Of a stretch of 64,000 nt of DNA, positions 35,151 to 43,889 are shown piece after piece. The position numbers were made by a program, and so were the translations under genes. The notes under the pieces are model-generated. The model was not told the DNA's origin, ran no database searches, and worked only from the letters and a program-made list of their open reading frames with translations. Where the stretch lies: positions 8,122,001 through 8,186,000 of the forward strand of contig NZ_CP108101.1 of the NCBI RefSeq assembly GCF_036195325.1. The letters are read 5' to 3'. Numbering within the stretch: the stretch's first letter is position 1; each line of letters opens with the position of its first letter. This DNA comes from Streptomyces sp. NBC_00234. Lineage in GTDB: Bacteria; Actinomycetota; Actinomycetes; Streptomycetales; Streptomycetaceae.

Positions 35151-35671
35151 ACTTCCCGAGCGACGTAGGACTTCGCGACCAGTTCCTCCACCAGAGCGCT
35201 CTTCGCCCTCGAGTAGTCCCGTCTACCCTGGCTGTCGGCACGGAACCGCTGTGCGAGGGCCACCTTCAACGCGCTGTAGCGCCGGACTTCATCGGGCCGC
35301 TGACGTAGGTAGTCACGGAGCAAGACGTGATCAAGGTGGGGTCTGGAGCCGGTGACCACGCCATACAGGTGATGTTCGGGAGCCGCAGGAGGGGCTTGAA
35401 AGGCATCCCGCCCTGGAATCCCCAGATCGCCTTCGTGCCGGTAGCCCAGCTCGGTGAGCCGGGAGATCAGCTCGGGCATGGTGGCGTCCTCGGCCACCAC
35501 AATGTCGAGGTCGATGATCGGCTTGGCGGCACATCCGGGCACGGCTGTGCTTCCGACATGCTCGATGGATACAGCCAGGTCCGCGACGTGAGGCGCAAGC
35601 CGCTGCCGCAGGTCCTCAAACTGCTCGGGCCATCGGCGGTCGTAGTCGCCGACCACGATCATGCCAGTCAT
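35132..35671 (-). CDS. GrpB/Dephospho-CoA kinase-like nucleotidyltransferase-fold protein
   Basis: The 179-residue protein is a GrpB (UPF0157) family member: VVGDYDRRWPEQFEDLRQRL, IEHVGSTAVPGCAAKPIIDLDI with the nucleotidyltransferase-like Asp pair, and HLYGVVTGSRPHLDHVLLRDYLR. The family has a minimal nucleotidyltransferase fold and unknown cellular targets. ATG 35671 or 35662 both fit; neither has a strong ribosome site. Its last residues (YVAREVPVPGR) overlap the truncated peptidoglycan-binding gene, so the natural C terminus may be altered by a deletion junction. Confidence 0.85.
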   Translation of the reverse strand: MTGMIVVGDYDRRWPEQFEDLRQRLAPHVADLAVSIEHVGSTAVPGCAAKPIIDLDIVVAEDATMPELISRLTELGYRHEGDLGIPGRDAFQAPPAAPEHHLYGVVTGSRPHLDHVLLRDYLRQRPDEVRRYSALKVALAQRFRADSQGRRDYSRAKSALVEELVAKSYVAREVPVPGR

Positions 35672-35807
35672 GCCAGTCAGTCTCGCAGGATCGCCAGGGC
35701 CCATCGAATCGCTCTGACGGCCCTGGCTATCGCGTACCAAGTCGTAAGCTGGAGCGCGGCCACGACCACCTCAGGCCAGCCCTGTGGCCGACCGGCCCAC
35801 CCGCTTC

Positions 35808-35823
35808 AAAGGAGACCACACTG
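35808..35823 (+). promoter_or_regulatory. Ribosome-binding site and CTG start
   Basis: AAAGGAG at 35808-35814 is the best Shine-Dalgarno in this stretch and its 6-base spacer ends exactly at CTG 35821. It decides the start of the lipoprotein gene in favour of a non-canonical codon. Confidence 0.6.
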
Positions 35824-36630
35824 AGTACACGCGCCCTGCTGTGGTCGATTCCGATCGCAGCGTTCGTGCTGGGTCTGCCCTTGTTGACCGGCTGCGCCAT
35901 CGACAAGGGCACGGCACTTGCCGCGGATTTCGAAGAACGCTGGGCCGGCACGCCGGACGTGGCACGTATCCGCACCACCAAGAACAACACGCTGCCCTTC
36001 AGCGGAACCTCGACCGGCACTCTGGTCCTTGAGGACGGCACTTCGGCCGACCGTGTGACCAAGCTGGCGGGCGAGATGAGGGAATACGTCGCCCGTCACA
36101 AGAAGATCACCGGCCGGCTCACGGCGGATGGCCTGACTTTCACGGTCGTCGCGGACGAGGGGCGTACCGGTGAGGTCCTGGCGCTATGGCGGTCATTGAA
36201 GGCCGACGAGCAGGTGACAGTCGCCGACATCCATGACGCGCCCTGGAAGGAAGCGACCGACCGCTGGCGGATCGAGGTCAACACGGTCGATGCCACCGGC
36301 GCATTGGCGGTGTTCAAGGACATGTACGCCGAGGGCGGTCGGCACCGGCCGCTCAACGGTGTCACGGTCCTGGAAGTCCGTGGACCGGGGCTGTTCGTGG
36401 AGACCGGCTTCAACGACCGTTACCCCACCGAGGCGGTCGCCGCGTACGAGGCGGTGCTCGCTCGGCACCCGGTCGTCGGCGCGAATCTGCGGCGGGACGC
36501 TGTATCGGGGTCGGCGGTGAGCATCGTTGTCGCCAAGAGCGCGGATCTGGACGATGCCCGCGAACTCGCCAGAAGGGCGGCGCCGAACCTCGGCGCCGCC
36601 GTCGAGGTCACGAGCAGCAGCGGCGACTGA
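35821..36630 (+). CDS. Lipoprotein of unknown function with apparent CTG start
   Basis: The 269-residue reading has an N-terminal lipoprotein signal (STRALLWSIP, hydrophobic IAAFVLGLP, lipobox LLTGC). The mature domain has two similar alpha/beta halves (LTFTVVADEGRTGEVLALWR and AVSIVVAKSADLDDARELAR), suggesting an internal duplication. No ATG, GTG or TTG lies in frame at the right place. AAAGGAG (35808-35814) sits 6 bases before CTG 35821, which gives a complete signal peptide. GTG 35866 would cut the signal in half. Function unknown; location is the outer face of the membrane. Confidence 0.75.
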   Translation: MSTRALLWSIPIAAFVLGLPLLTGCAIDKGTALAADFEERWAGTPDVARIRTTKNNTLPFSGTSTGTLVLEDGTSADRVTKLAGEMREYVARHKKITGRLTADGLTFTVVADEGRTGEVLALWRSLKADEQVTVADIHDAPWKEATDRWRIEVNTVDATGALAVFKDMYAEGGRHRPLNGVTVLEVRGPGLFVETGFNDRYPTEAVAAYEAVLARHPVVGANLRRDAVSGSAVSIVVAKSADLDDARELARRAAPNLGAAVEVTSSSGD

Positions 36631-36839
36631 GCTCTGGCTGTCCGCGGTGCCGGGCGTCGACGGGGTCGGGAGGCGGTCGGTGATCACGGGCTCTTGGATG
36701 TGGAGACGGCACGACGCTGCCGTCTGTGCCTGCTCCCCGGCATGGCCGACGGCTGCCGGGGGAGTGCGAACGGGTGCGGTGAACGACACCCGCTCACTCA
36801 ACCCTCGGTGGGCGTGAGTTGTCGCCGCAGACTGGGTGG

Positions 36840-37898
36840 ATGAACAACCGAACGATGACTGCCGCTGTTCTTTATCGGCATGGAGGTCCGGAGGCGCTCC
36901 AGCTACGGGAGGACTGGCCGCTACCAAGCGTGGGACCTGGGCAGGTTCTCGTGCGTGTTTCCGCGGCGGCCGTGAACAACACTGACGTATGGACCAGGCA
37001 AGGCGCGTACGGCTTGCCTGGTCGTCCCGAGGCGAAGGCCGGATGGCGGGGAGCAGTGGACTTTCCCCGCGTCCAGGGCGGCGACATCGCGGGAGTCATC
37101 AGCGAAACAGCCGAGGACGTGCCCGACGCATGGGTCGGTCGCCGGGTTCTCGTCGACCCCGCGTTCTACGCGGATGCGGGCGAGGATGCTGTGGCCGTCG
37201 GGCTGCTGGGCAGCGAAGCGGACGGCGGCTTCGCCTCCTACGTCGCGGTCGATGCCTCCCGTGTCCACGACATGAGTGCCTCCCCGCTCTCGGACCAGGA
37301 GCTCGCTGCGCTTCCAGTGGCCTACGGCACGGCGATGGGCATGCTGGAGCGGGCCCGCATCAGGAGCGGGGAGACGGTCCTGGTGACCGGCGCTTCCGGC
37401 GGTGTCGGACTCGCGCTCGTCCAGCTCGCCGCCGCACGCGGCGCACGCGTGGTGGCGCTCACCAGCGCATCCAAAGCGGCCTCACTGCGAGAGGCAGGCG
37501 CGACGGCCACACTCCTTCGGGAGACGGAACCAGCAGGACTGCAAAGCCAGTTGAAGGCAGTGGCGCCCGAGGGGCTGGATGCCGTCGCCGACGTTGCCGG
37601 CGGGCCGTGGCTTGAACAGCTCCTGCCCGCGATGCGCGACGGTGCTCGCTGGGCCATCGCCGGAGCGGTCGCCGGGGCCGTCATCACCTTCGACCTGCGT
37701 CGCCTGTACCTGCACAACCTCAGCCTCATCGGCTCCTCGATGCACACCCGCGCCCACTTCGCATCCTTGGCGGACCTGGCTCGCGTCGGCACCGTGCACC
37801 CGCGCATCGCCGCCAGCTATCGACTCACCGAACTCCACGCCGCCCAGGAGGAGTTCCTGCGCGGCACACACGTAGGAAAGATCACCATCACCCCGTGA
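36840..37898 (+). CDS. Zinc-free MDR oxidoreductase (NADPH:quinone reductase-like)
   Basis: The 352-residue protein has a GroES-like N-terminal domain (AAVLYRHGGPEALQLRED, VLVRVSAAAVNNTDVWTRQG) and a Rossmann domain with VLVTGASGGVGLALVQLAAARGARVVAL. It lacks structural zinc cysteines, as in quinone reductases and zeta-crystallins. The C-terminal HPRIAASYRLTELHAAQEEF is typical. ATG 36840 begins the family homology but has little ribosome site; TTG 36819 and ATG 36855 are alternatives. It seems monocistronic. Confidence 0.88.
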   Translation: MNNRTMTAAVLYRHGGPEALQLREDWPLPSVGPGQVLVRVSAAAVNNTDVWTRQGAYGLPGRPEAKAGWRGAVDFPRVQGGDIAGVISETAEDVPDAWVGRRVLVDPAFYADAGEDAVAVGLLGSEADGGFASYVAVDASRVHDMSASPLSDQELAALPVAYGTAMGMLERARIRSGETVLVTGASGGVGLALVQLAAARGARVVALTSASKAASLREAGATATLLRETEPAGLQSQLKAVAPEGLDAVADVAGGPWLEQLLPAMRDGARWAIAGAVAGAVITFDLRRLYLHNLSLIGSSMHTRAHFASLADLARVGTVHPRIAASYRLTELHAAQEEFLRGTHVGKITITP

Positions 37899-38102
37899 GG
37901 ATCGTCGGTACCCTTCCGTACGGGCCCTCGGTTCAGGCCCTTGCTGCGGCCCCTGCACACTCGGGCCGCTGGACACGGCGCATCCCGACGCTGTCCGTGT
38001 GCGGACCGGGCCGGGTCCGCCGCGAGCGGAGTGTCCGGCCCGGGATGCGGTGGAGGAGCGGCTCGTCGAGTACTCCGCGCACTGGCCTCTGATGCTCCCG
38101 GC

Positions 38103-38139
38103 CCGTGTCCGGCCCACCCGAAAGGGAGGCCGGACACGG
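38103..38139. terminator. Bidirectional hairpin between MDR and GH84 genes
   Basis: CCGTGTCCGGCC (38103-38114) pairs perfectly with 38128-38139. It sits between the convergent ends of the MDR oxidoreductase and the GH84 glycosidase, 19 bases past the latter's stop. Confidence 0.75.
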
Positions 38140-38158
38140 TTCACCGGCTGGGAGTGGG

Positions 38159-40597
38159 TTACTTCTGCGTGCGGCCGAAGATCTCGGCCTCGGCCATATT
38201 GAGCTCCCCGGGAGTCTCGACAGCGAGCCATATCCGCACGTAGCGACCCTTGGCCGAGGTGTCGATGGTGGTCGGGCTTCCCGCCTGGTCGGCCTCGTGG
38301 TGGCTCCAGACTCCCGGCTTGCCGAGCTGGTCGGCCAGCGTCCCCGAGAAGGGCTCGTCGGACACCAGCACGTAGTAGTCCTTGAGCCGTCCCGAACAGC
38401 AGTCCGTCCGGTTGTAGATCTTGATCTGCTCCAGGTCCGCAGATGCCCCGAGGTCGACTTGCCACCAGGGCTGCGCCTCCTTGCCGCTGGTGGCGGAGAA
38501 GTCGAAGCGGTCACCGTTGACGGACTTCTCGGCGGTGAACGGGAACGCCCCGTCCCAGTTGTAGTCGGAGATCTGCGTCGCCGTCCTGCCCCGGGCGAGC
38601 TCGCGCAGTGGAGGCAACCCCATCGAATCGTCGTGCAGGTTCTGCACGCGGGTCACGAAGTCCGTGATGAAGGGATCACCGATCTGCACCTGGCCGAGCT
38701 GATGGTGCTCCACCGGGTCGACTGAGATCTTCGCTGCTTCGGCGGCACGGGCATCCATCGCATCGCGCTGCGCCGCGGCCGTCGAGGCGTCACCGGCCTC
38801 GATCGCGGCGAGCGTGTCGAGTCCGCGCTGCATCGCCTGTCCCCACAACTGCGTGGCATCCAGCCAGCGGGATGCGTCGGACAGGAACAGCTTGTCCGGC
38901 ACACCGGCGCGAATCGTCGCCGGTGCTTTGGTGATCGCGGCCACGGTCGGCCGGAACTCGCGGATCGCCCGTGGTCCATCGGTCCCGTAGCCGTCCCAGA
39001 ATCGGTCCAACTCGGCGCTGAGCAAAGGCGCCTGGGGCTGCCACGGCTCTGCCCCGAAGGTCGGCGCGGCGTGGTTCAGGTCGACGAACGTCTGGACCGC
39101 ATCCGCCGTACGGGGGTCTCCGCCGGCCAGGTAGAGCGCGGCCTGTCGACCGGAGCGGGTCCGGTCGTATCCCCGGTCGTTCCACGAGAAGTCCGACATC
39201 GTGAAGACGGCGAGTTTACTGGCCGCCTCCTGGTTCATCGGGTTGGAGACGATCCCGCTCAGGTGGTCGGACAGTCCGCTCTCGCGCTTGTCGTAGGGCG
39301 CGAGCAACAGCCGCCCAGCGGTCCGGCCGAAGTCGTTGACCGGGTAGTTGTCCCAGACGAAGACCTTGCGTCCGAACAGCTCGGACGCCTCGGACGCCTG
39401 GGCGTTGGTGATCTCCTGCGGCACCACATCCGTCCCGGTCCACATCACCTGCACCGCAGGGTCGAGAGTGGACCGGATCGTCTGCTTGTACGCCGTGTCG
39501 GTGAGGTCGCCGTACTCCGTGGGCACCATCTGCAGGGGGTTCGCCCCGTCGCGCTCGGCGATGAAACCGCGCTGAACCTCGTTCAGCAGACCGACCTGCG
39601 CCGTGGCTGCCGCTCCTCGGCCAGGTGCCCCGAACTTCGTCTGGTCGCCTTCGCAGTTCCAGCGGGTGTAGCTGATGTCGTCCAGGGGGACGGAGAACGA
39701 CCGCACGCCCACGTCGTACATCGCTTGCAGTTTCGCCGTCAGCGCCTTCGTGTCGTCCGGGTCGGAGTAACAGACGGAGGCACCGGGCGAGACGGCGAAG
39801 GTGAAGCGCACGTGGTTCGCTGTCGCGCGCTCGACCAGTGCCCGCAACTCGCCGAGCTTGTCCGCCGGGTAGGGCTCGCGCCACTTCTCGCGGTGGTACG
39901 GGTCGTCTTTCGGAGCGTACACATAGGTGTTGGACTTCACGTCACCGAGGAAGTCCATCTGGTCCAGGCGCTCGGCATTGGTCCACGGAGGTCCATAGAA
40001 GCCCTCGATACTGCCGCGCAGCGGCATCGACGGGTAGTCGGAGATGCCGGCTCCGGCGATCCGGCCTTCGTCCTCCGCATCATTGGTGACGAACAGCTGA
40101 CGCAGTGTCTGAACGGCGTAGTACTGGCCGGTCGCGTCGGTGCCGCCCAGGGCCACTGTGGGCAGGCGCTCGGCGTTCCGGCCGACGCGCAGCGCGTAGC
40201 CCTCGCCGTGGTCGGGGACCGCGGTGCCCGCCAGGGCCCTGTCCAGGTCGGGGCGGGTGGCGGGCCCGAGCAGGAAGGTCAGCGGAGAGCGGCCGGACGC
40301 GTGGTCACGTACGTCGATTCGCTCCACGCCGTGCGCGCGCAGGGTGGCCAGGAGCAGTGAGCGTGCGGCGTCGTCGGTGTCGCTGCCGACAACGACTTCC
40401 GCCCTGCCGGTCAGGTTCACGTCGTTGCCCACGCGTGCCATGTGCTGCGGTGTCGGCGACACCATCGGGAGGGATTCCTGCGTTGCCGGTCCGGACTGCC
40501 GGTCGGCGGGCGCCGCGGGCGCGCCGAAAGCTTGAGGGGTTGTGGCTATCGCTGTGACCGTCAGCAGGGTGGCGACAGCTCTCACGAGTCGGTACAT
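38159..40597 (-). CDS. Secreted GH84 beta-N-acetylglucosaminidase (hyaluronidase/NagJ type) with F5/8 C domain
   Basis: The 812-residue enzyme has a Sec signal (MYRLVRAVATLLTVTAIATT, cleavage near AFGAPAAP), a GH20b-like N-terminal domain (about 45-190) and a GH84 barrel starting at LRGSIEGFYGPPW (193-205). The adjacent catalytic Asp306-Asp307 lie in SVPLDDISYTRW. A helical post-catalytic region follows, and a discoidin domain from about 670 to the end (WWQVDLGASADLEQIKIYNR, YVRIWLAVE). It should release GlcNAc from glycans outside the cell by substrate-assisted catalysis. ATG 40597 has GGAGGA upstream. A DasR-like site lies about 85 bases upstream. Confidence 0.92.
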   Translation of the reverse strand: MYRLVRAVATLLTVTAIATTPQAFGAPAAPADRQSGPATQESLPMVSPTPQHMARVGNDVNLTGRAEVVVGSDTDDAARSLLLATLRAHGVERIDVRDHASGRSPLTFLLGPATRPDLDRALAGTAVPDHGEGYALRVGRNAERLPTVALGGTDATGQYYAVQTLRQLFVTNDAEDEGRIAGAGISDYPSMPLRGSIEGFYGPPWTNAERLDQMDFLGDVKSNTYVYAPKDDPYHREKWREPYPADKLGELRALVERATANHVRFTFAVSPGASVCYSDPDDTKALTAKLQAMYDVGVRSFSVPLDDISYTRWNCEGDQTKFGAPGRGAAATAQVGLLNEVQRGFIAERDGANPLQMVPTEYGDLTDTAYKQTIRSTLDPAVQVMWTGTDVVPQEITNAQASEASELFGRKVFVWDNYPVNDFGRTAGRLLLAPYDKRESGLSDHLSGIVSNPMNQEAASKLAVFTMSDFSWNDRGYDRTRSGRQAALYLAGGDPRTADAVQTFVDLNHAAPTFGAEPWQPQAPLLSAELDRFWDGYGTDGPRAIREFRPTVAAITKAPATIRAGVPDKLFLSDASRWLDATQLWGQAMQRGLDTLAAIEAGDASTAAAQRDAMDARAAEAAKISVDPVEHHQLGQVQIGDPFITDFVTRVQNLHDDSMGLPPLRELARGRTATQISDYNWDGAFPFTAEKSVNGDRFDFSATSGKEAQPWWQVDLGASADLEQIKIYNRTDCCSGRLKDYYVLVSDEPFSGTLADQLGKPGVWSHHEADQAGSPTTIDTSAKGRYVRIWLAVETPGELNMAEAEIFGRTQK

Positions 40598-41196
40598 GCG
40601 TCCTCCGGGGTGACGAGAGGTTGCGCTTACTTGTTCGGTTACTCGCATCTTCAATCAGATGCACGCAATGAACGGACACCGAGTGGAGTAGACCACCGGG
40701 TGAACCTCTGTGGCTACCCTCGTTCAGCAGGCGATTGCCGAGACCCTTTCGATGACGCCCTCCGCCCCCGAGCTCCCTGCCCCGGGCCGAGGCGCGGCTT
40801 CGCAACTCACCGAACCAGTACGGCCCTTCCCGCTTCGCGCACGGTGGTCTGCAACCCGGTCATCGCCTTCGCCGAGATGGGCCGGGCGCTGGGTGCTCCT
40901 AAGGGTTCGGTGCACGGTTCTGTCCAGGGGTTGCCGGCGAAGGGGCGTACGACCTCACCTTGGCCAGTGGACACACCCGGGCCGGGCAGGTGAGGCAGGC
41001 GGGACCTGGGGACAGCGTCGCGACGGCCGTCCCCATCCGCCAGGCAGCCGGCATGAGGCGCCGAGAGGAGAAGCTGCACGCGACGCTTCTCCAGCACGTC
41101 GAGAGGCGGACCGTCGCTCGCGAGGAGGTCGGTGAGGCCGGGCATCACGGGAGTGGCACACCTGACCCCGCTTCCGGCCGAGACGCCGATGTTCTG
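40598..41196. other. Intergenic stretch without recognised gene
   Basis: No convincing gene is present. The left end (40610-40700) is A/T-richer and holds the GH84 promoter and the DasR-like site. Overlapping frames further right (for example 40807-41148 minus) show no family. Confidence 0.4.
40682..40697. promoter_or_regulatory. DasR-responsive-element-like site upstream of GH84
   Basis: AGTGGAGTAGACCACC matches the published dre consensus form AGTGGTCTAGACCACT at 13 of 16 positions, including both TGG and CCA half-sites. DasR controls N-acetylglucosamine use in Streptomyces, which fits the downstream GlcNAc-releasing enzyme. Confidence 0.45.
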
Positions 41197-42105
41197 TCAG
41201 GGCTGAATGGGCCGTGTCGGGTCGGTCTTCACGCCGGGGGACCGGGTGGGCTGGGGCGCGGTCATGTCGAGCAGGAGCATGGCGTCGTGATCCGCAGTGT
41301 CCGGTTCGGCGGTGTAGGCGCCGAGGCGTTGGCCAGGCGTGCCTTCGAGATTCATGCTCTGTCCGCTGAGAGTCAGGATGCCGACCTGCGGGTGGTGGAA
41401 GGTCTTCTGGATCTTCTTGCGTCCGATGACCTCGTAGCGTTCCCAGAGTTTGGCGAAGTCGGGGCTCTTGAGCAGAAGCTCTCCGACCAGGCTGGTGAGG
41501 TCCGGGGCATCAGGGTTGGTACCGGCCTCGGCGCGCAGGCGGGCGACGCACGTACGGACCTGGGTCTCCCAGTCGGGGAACAGCTCGTGTGCCGTCGGGT
41601 GGAGGAACAGGTAGCGGGCCAGGTTGCGCTGCTTGGCCGGCCAGTCGCCGAGCCCTGCGTAAAGGGCGAGGCCGGCGGGGTTCCAGGCGAGGAGGTCCAT
41701 GCTGCGGCTGACGATGTAGGCGGGGTTGGGCCGCATCGTCTCCAAGAGGAGCTTCAGGTGGGGGCGCACGGTCCGGGCGGGTGGGGGAGGCGGTTCGGGT
41801 GCGTAGTGCGCCGCGCGGGCGGCGAGCTCCCGGAGGTGGTGGTGTTCGTCGTCGTCGAGGTTGAGGGCGCGGGCGAGAGCATCGACGACGCCGGGACTGG
41901 GCCGGGTCTCCTTTCCGCGTTCGATGCGGGTGTAGTAGTCGATGCTGACTCCGGCGAGGGTGGCCAGTTCTTCGCGGCGGAGCCCGGGGGTGCGACGGGT
42001 ACCGGGGCCCGGAGTGAGGCCCGCGCTCTGAGGGCTGGTCTGGGTGCGGCGAGCGCGCAGGAAGCGCGCCAGTTCGTCGCCACTGATGTGATGCTCGCGT
42101 GCCAT
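41197..42105 (-). CDS. XRE-family regulator with MmyB-like ligand domain
   Basis: The 302-residue protein has an N-terminal HTH (GLRREELATLAGVSIDYYTRIERGKETRP) and the MmyB-type PAS-like domain: AWNPAGLALYAGLGDWP, RNLARYLFLHPTAHELFPDWE, TFHHPQVGILTLSGQSMNLE and YTAEPDTADHDA. Such regulators bind fatty acids or similar ligands and often control adjacent oxidoreductase genes. ATG 42105 begins the homology. Before the transposon at 42476 inserted, the flavodoxin gene (now 45231-45809) lay directly upstream in the same direction and may be its partner. Confidence 0.9.
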   Translation of the reverse strand: MAREHHISGDELARFLRARRTQTSPQSAGLTPGPGTRRTPGLRREELATLAGVSIDYYTRIERGKETRPSPGVVDALARALNLDDDEHHHLRELAARAAHYAPEPPPPPARTVRPHLKLLLETMRPNPAYIVSRSMDLLAWNPAGLALYAGLGDWPAKQRNLARYLFLHPTAHELFPDWETQVRTCVARLRAEAGTNPDAPDLTSLVGELLLKSPDFAKLWERYEVIGRKKIQKTFHHPQVGILTLSGQSMNLEGTPGQRLGAYTAEPDTADHDAMLLLDMTAPQPTRSPGVKTDPTRPIQP

Positions 42106-42465
42106 AAATCCAGTGTCGCAATGGTGCCCTCGGAGCGGAATCCGCGAGGGGGGCCGTGTCATACCCCCCAAGGAAGCCGACGCGCTTGTGGTCGACGGCG
42201 TGGGCGCACTGACCGACCGGCTGGGCGCCGCACCCGCCAGTGAGGGCCTGGAGGGTGCGGCTGGTTCGGCCGGGGCCTCTCGTTTGGATCATGCCGGGCT
42301 CGCGGGGGCCGGTGCGCACTTCTGCGGCGCTGTCGTCCAGTACCAACACTCCGCGGCCCCTCCGCCGTGCAGCTGACGGCGCGCTCCGCCCGTGCAGTGG
42401 CCGGTTGCGGACGGCAGCTGCCGGGCGGGCCGCTTTGCCCGCGGCGTTGAGCCACGCCTCTGCCC
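42106..42465. other. Intergenic flank of the transposon
   Basis: No gene is recognised. The stretch holds the 19-bp sequence at 42273-42291 that recurs at 59763 and ends in the left copy of the target-site duplication. Confidence 0.4.
42273..42291. repeat. 19-bp repeat copy 1 (IS-end-like)
   Basis: GGGCCTCTCGTTTGGATCA occurs here and identically at 59763-59781, 17.5 kb away in the same orientation. It has the look of a solo end of a Streptomyces insertion sequence. Confidence 0.5.
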
Positions 42466-42475
42466 CGGGGCAAGC
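42466..42475. repeat. Target-site duplication, left copy
   Basis: CGGGGCAAGC lies immediately outside the left terminal inverted repeat and is repeated exactly at 45210-45219. Ten bases is within the 8-10 bp known for ISAs1-family elements. Confidence 0.85.
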
Positions 42476-42514
42476 CAGGGCCCCGGGGAGAGTCCTGTTC
42501 GCCCGGCTTGATCA
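42476..42514 (+). repeat. Left terminal inverted repeat
   Basis: The 39-bp end starts CAGGGCCCCGGGGAGAGTC and ends CGGCTTGATCA. It differs from the reverse complement of the right end only at positions 20, 21 and 32. Confidence 0.85.
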
Positions 42515-42549
42515 CGCGTCCGTGTGGCAGGGTCAGGTCCGGTTCAGGA

Positions 42550-43272
42550 TCAGAGTTCAGCTGGTGGCAGGCCCAGGTGGTCGTGCAGTGCCCGGCGGCC
42601 GACGGGTGTCACGAGGAGGGCGCGGCTGGTTCCGATGCGCGTCATCCACCCGGTGGCAAGTGCGTGGGCGGACAGGGCGGCGCCCACCGCGCCGGCCAGG
42701 TGGGGACGGCGCTCGGTCCAGTCGAGGCAGGCGCGCACCGGTGGCCGGCGTGAGCCGACGGGCACCGTGATGCCGACCTCGGCAAGCCAGAGGGCGCCCT
42801 TGCCGGTCAGGCCCGGCTCGGGCCCCCACTCCAGGAGTCCGTGTTCGACCATCGCGTCGGTGATAGCCAGCGCGGTGGTTCCGGCCAGGTGGTCGTAGCA
42901 CAGCCGGACGCGGGCCAGTGCCTGCTGCCGGCCGGAGGCCGCCAGCGAGCGTGGCCGGGGGCTGTGCTTCGGGGCCAGCACGGCAAGGCTCTCGATCAGT
43001 TCGACCACTCTGCGGTCGGCCACCCGTACGTAGCGGTGGCGTCCGTGCCGCTCCTCGACGAGGAGTCCGCCGTTCACGAGCAGGTTCAGGTGCGAGGTCG
43101 CGGTGGACGGTGCGACTCCGGCGTAGCGCGCGAGCTCGTTCGCCGTCCACGCCCGGCCGTCGAGCAGTGCGAGGCAGAAGGCGGCCCGGGTGTTGTCGGC
43201 CACCAGTTTGGCCACGCCCGCCAGGTCCACACCCACATCCTGGTCTGCGCGCTGAATGTCCACGGTGCCCAT
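42550..43272 (-). CDS. ArsR-family winged-helix regulator (transposon passenger)
   Basis: The 240-residue protein has an ArsR/SmtB-type winged HTH (VAKLVADNTRAAFCLALLDG, ELARYAGVAPSTATSHLNLL, GRHRYVRVADRRVVELI) and a long C-terminal domain (about 110-240) of unknown ligand specificity. It lacks an obvious metal-binding Cys cluster. ATG 43272 faces the GNAT gene across 109 bases that contain a perfect inverted repeat, so it probably represses both genes. It lies wholly inside the ISAs1-type transposon. Confidence 0.85.
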   Translation of the reverse strand: MGTVDIQRADQDVGVDLAGVAKLVADNTRAAFCLALLDGRAWTANELARYAGVAPSTATSHLNLLVNGGLLVEERHGRHRYVRVADRRVVELIESLAVLAPKHSPRPRSLAASGRQQALARVRLCYDHLAGTTALAITDAMVEHGLLEWGPEPGLTGKGALWLAEVGITVPVGSRRPPVRACLDWTERRPHLAGAVGAALSAHALATGWMTRIGTSRALLVTPVGRRALHDHLGLPPAEL

Positions 43273-43287
43273 TGTCGCCGACGTCCC

Positions 43288-43303
43288 TTCGACGTCCGTC
43301 GAA
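43288..43303. promoter_or_regulatory. Candidate ArsR operator between the passenger genes
   Basis: TTCGACGTCCGTCGAA has perfect 7-bp arms around a TC centre. It lies 16 bases upstream of the ArsR start and 79 bases upstream of the acetyltransferase start, a suitable place to control both divergent promoters. Confidence 0.55.
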
Positions 43304-43381
43304 GCGTCCGGGTCCTAGCGTCGGCTCGTGCGCCGGGCTCACCGGCCCTGCACCCGCATCCGCTCACGTACTGGAGCAACC

Positions 43382-43882
43382 ATGCCTGCGTCCGACACTG
43401 CCGTCACCGCCTCCCACCAGCCCAAACCCCGGACGGACTGGGTGCTCACCGACTCCCCCCTATCGGAGGACGTCGCGGCAATCTCCGACGCGCTGGACCG
43501 CTTCAACATCGAACACACGGGAATCGCCGACCGCAGACCTCTGGCCGTCCTGGTCCGTGATCCCGAAACGCGCCAGGTGGTCGGCGGACTGACCGGGCGT
43601 ACCTCGCTCGGGCTGTTCTTCCTCGACCTCTTCTACCTGCCGCCCCGGCTGCGTGGTAGCGGGCTGGGAACAGAGCTACTCCGGCAGGCCGAGGACGAGG
43701 CTCGTGCCCGTGGCTGCCGTATGGCCGTGCTCTACACGATCACCTTCCAGGCCCCCGGCTTCTACCAGAACCACGGTTGGAAGCGGCTCGGAGAGGTGCC
43801 CTGCGATCCGCCAGGCACCAGCCGCGTCTTCATGACCAAGGAACTCACGGCACCGACCGGTGAACCAACCCGGTTCCGGTAA
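43382..43882 (+). CDS. GNAT-family N-acetyltransferase (transposon passenger)
   Basis: The 166-residue protein has the GNAT fold with the acetyl-CoA pyrophosphate loop in YLPPRLRGSGLGTELLRQAE (R-x-x-G-x-G/S), the preceding strand GLFFLDLFYL, and the C-terminal FYQNHGWKRLGEVPC. The substrate, perhaps an antibiotic amine or a protein, is unknown. ATG 43382 has GGAG six bases upstream. Its stop (43880) is eight bases before the transposase start, so the two may be co-transcribed. The ArsR gene is divergent. Confidence 0.87.
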   Translation: MPASDTAVTASHQPKPRTDWVLTDSPLSEDVAAISDALDRFNIEHTGIADRRPLAVLVRDPETRQVVGGLTGRTSLGLFFLDLFYLPPRLRGSGLGTELLRQAEDEARARGCRMAVLYTITFQAPGFYQNHGWKRLGEVPCDPPGTSRVFMTKELTAPTGEPTRFR

Positions 43883-43889
43883 GGTCGCC

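Noticed and set aside
43860..43889. Earlier GTG start of the transposase
   Set aside because: It would overlap the acetyltransferase stop and lacks a ribosome site; GTG 43890 has GGTAAGG at good distance.
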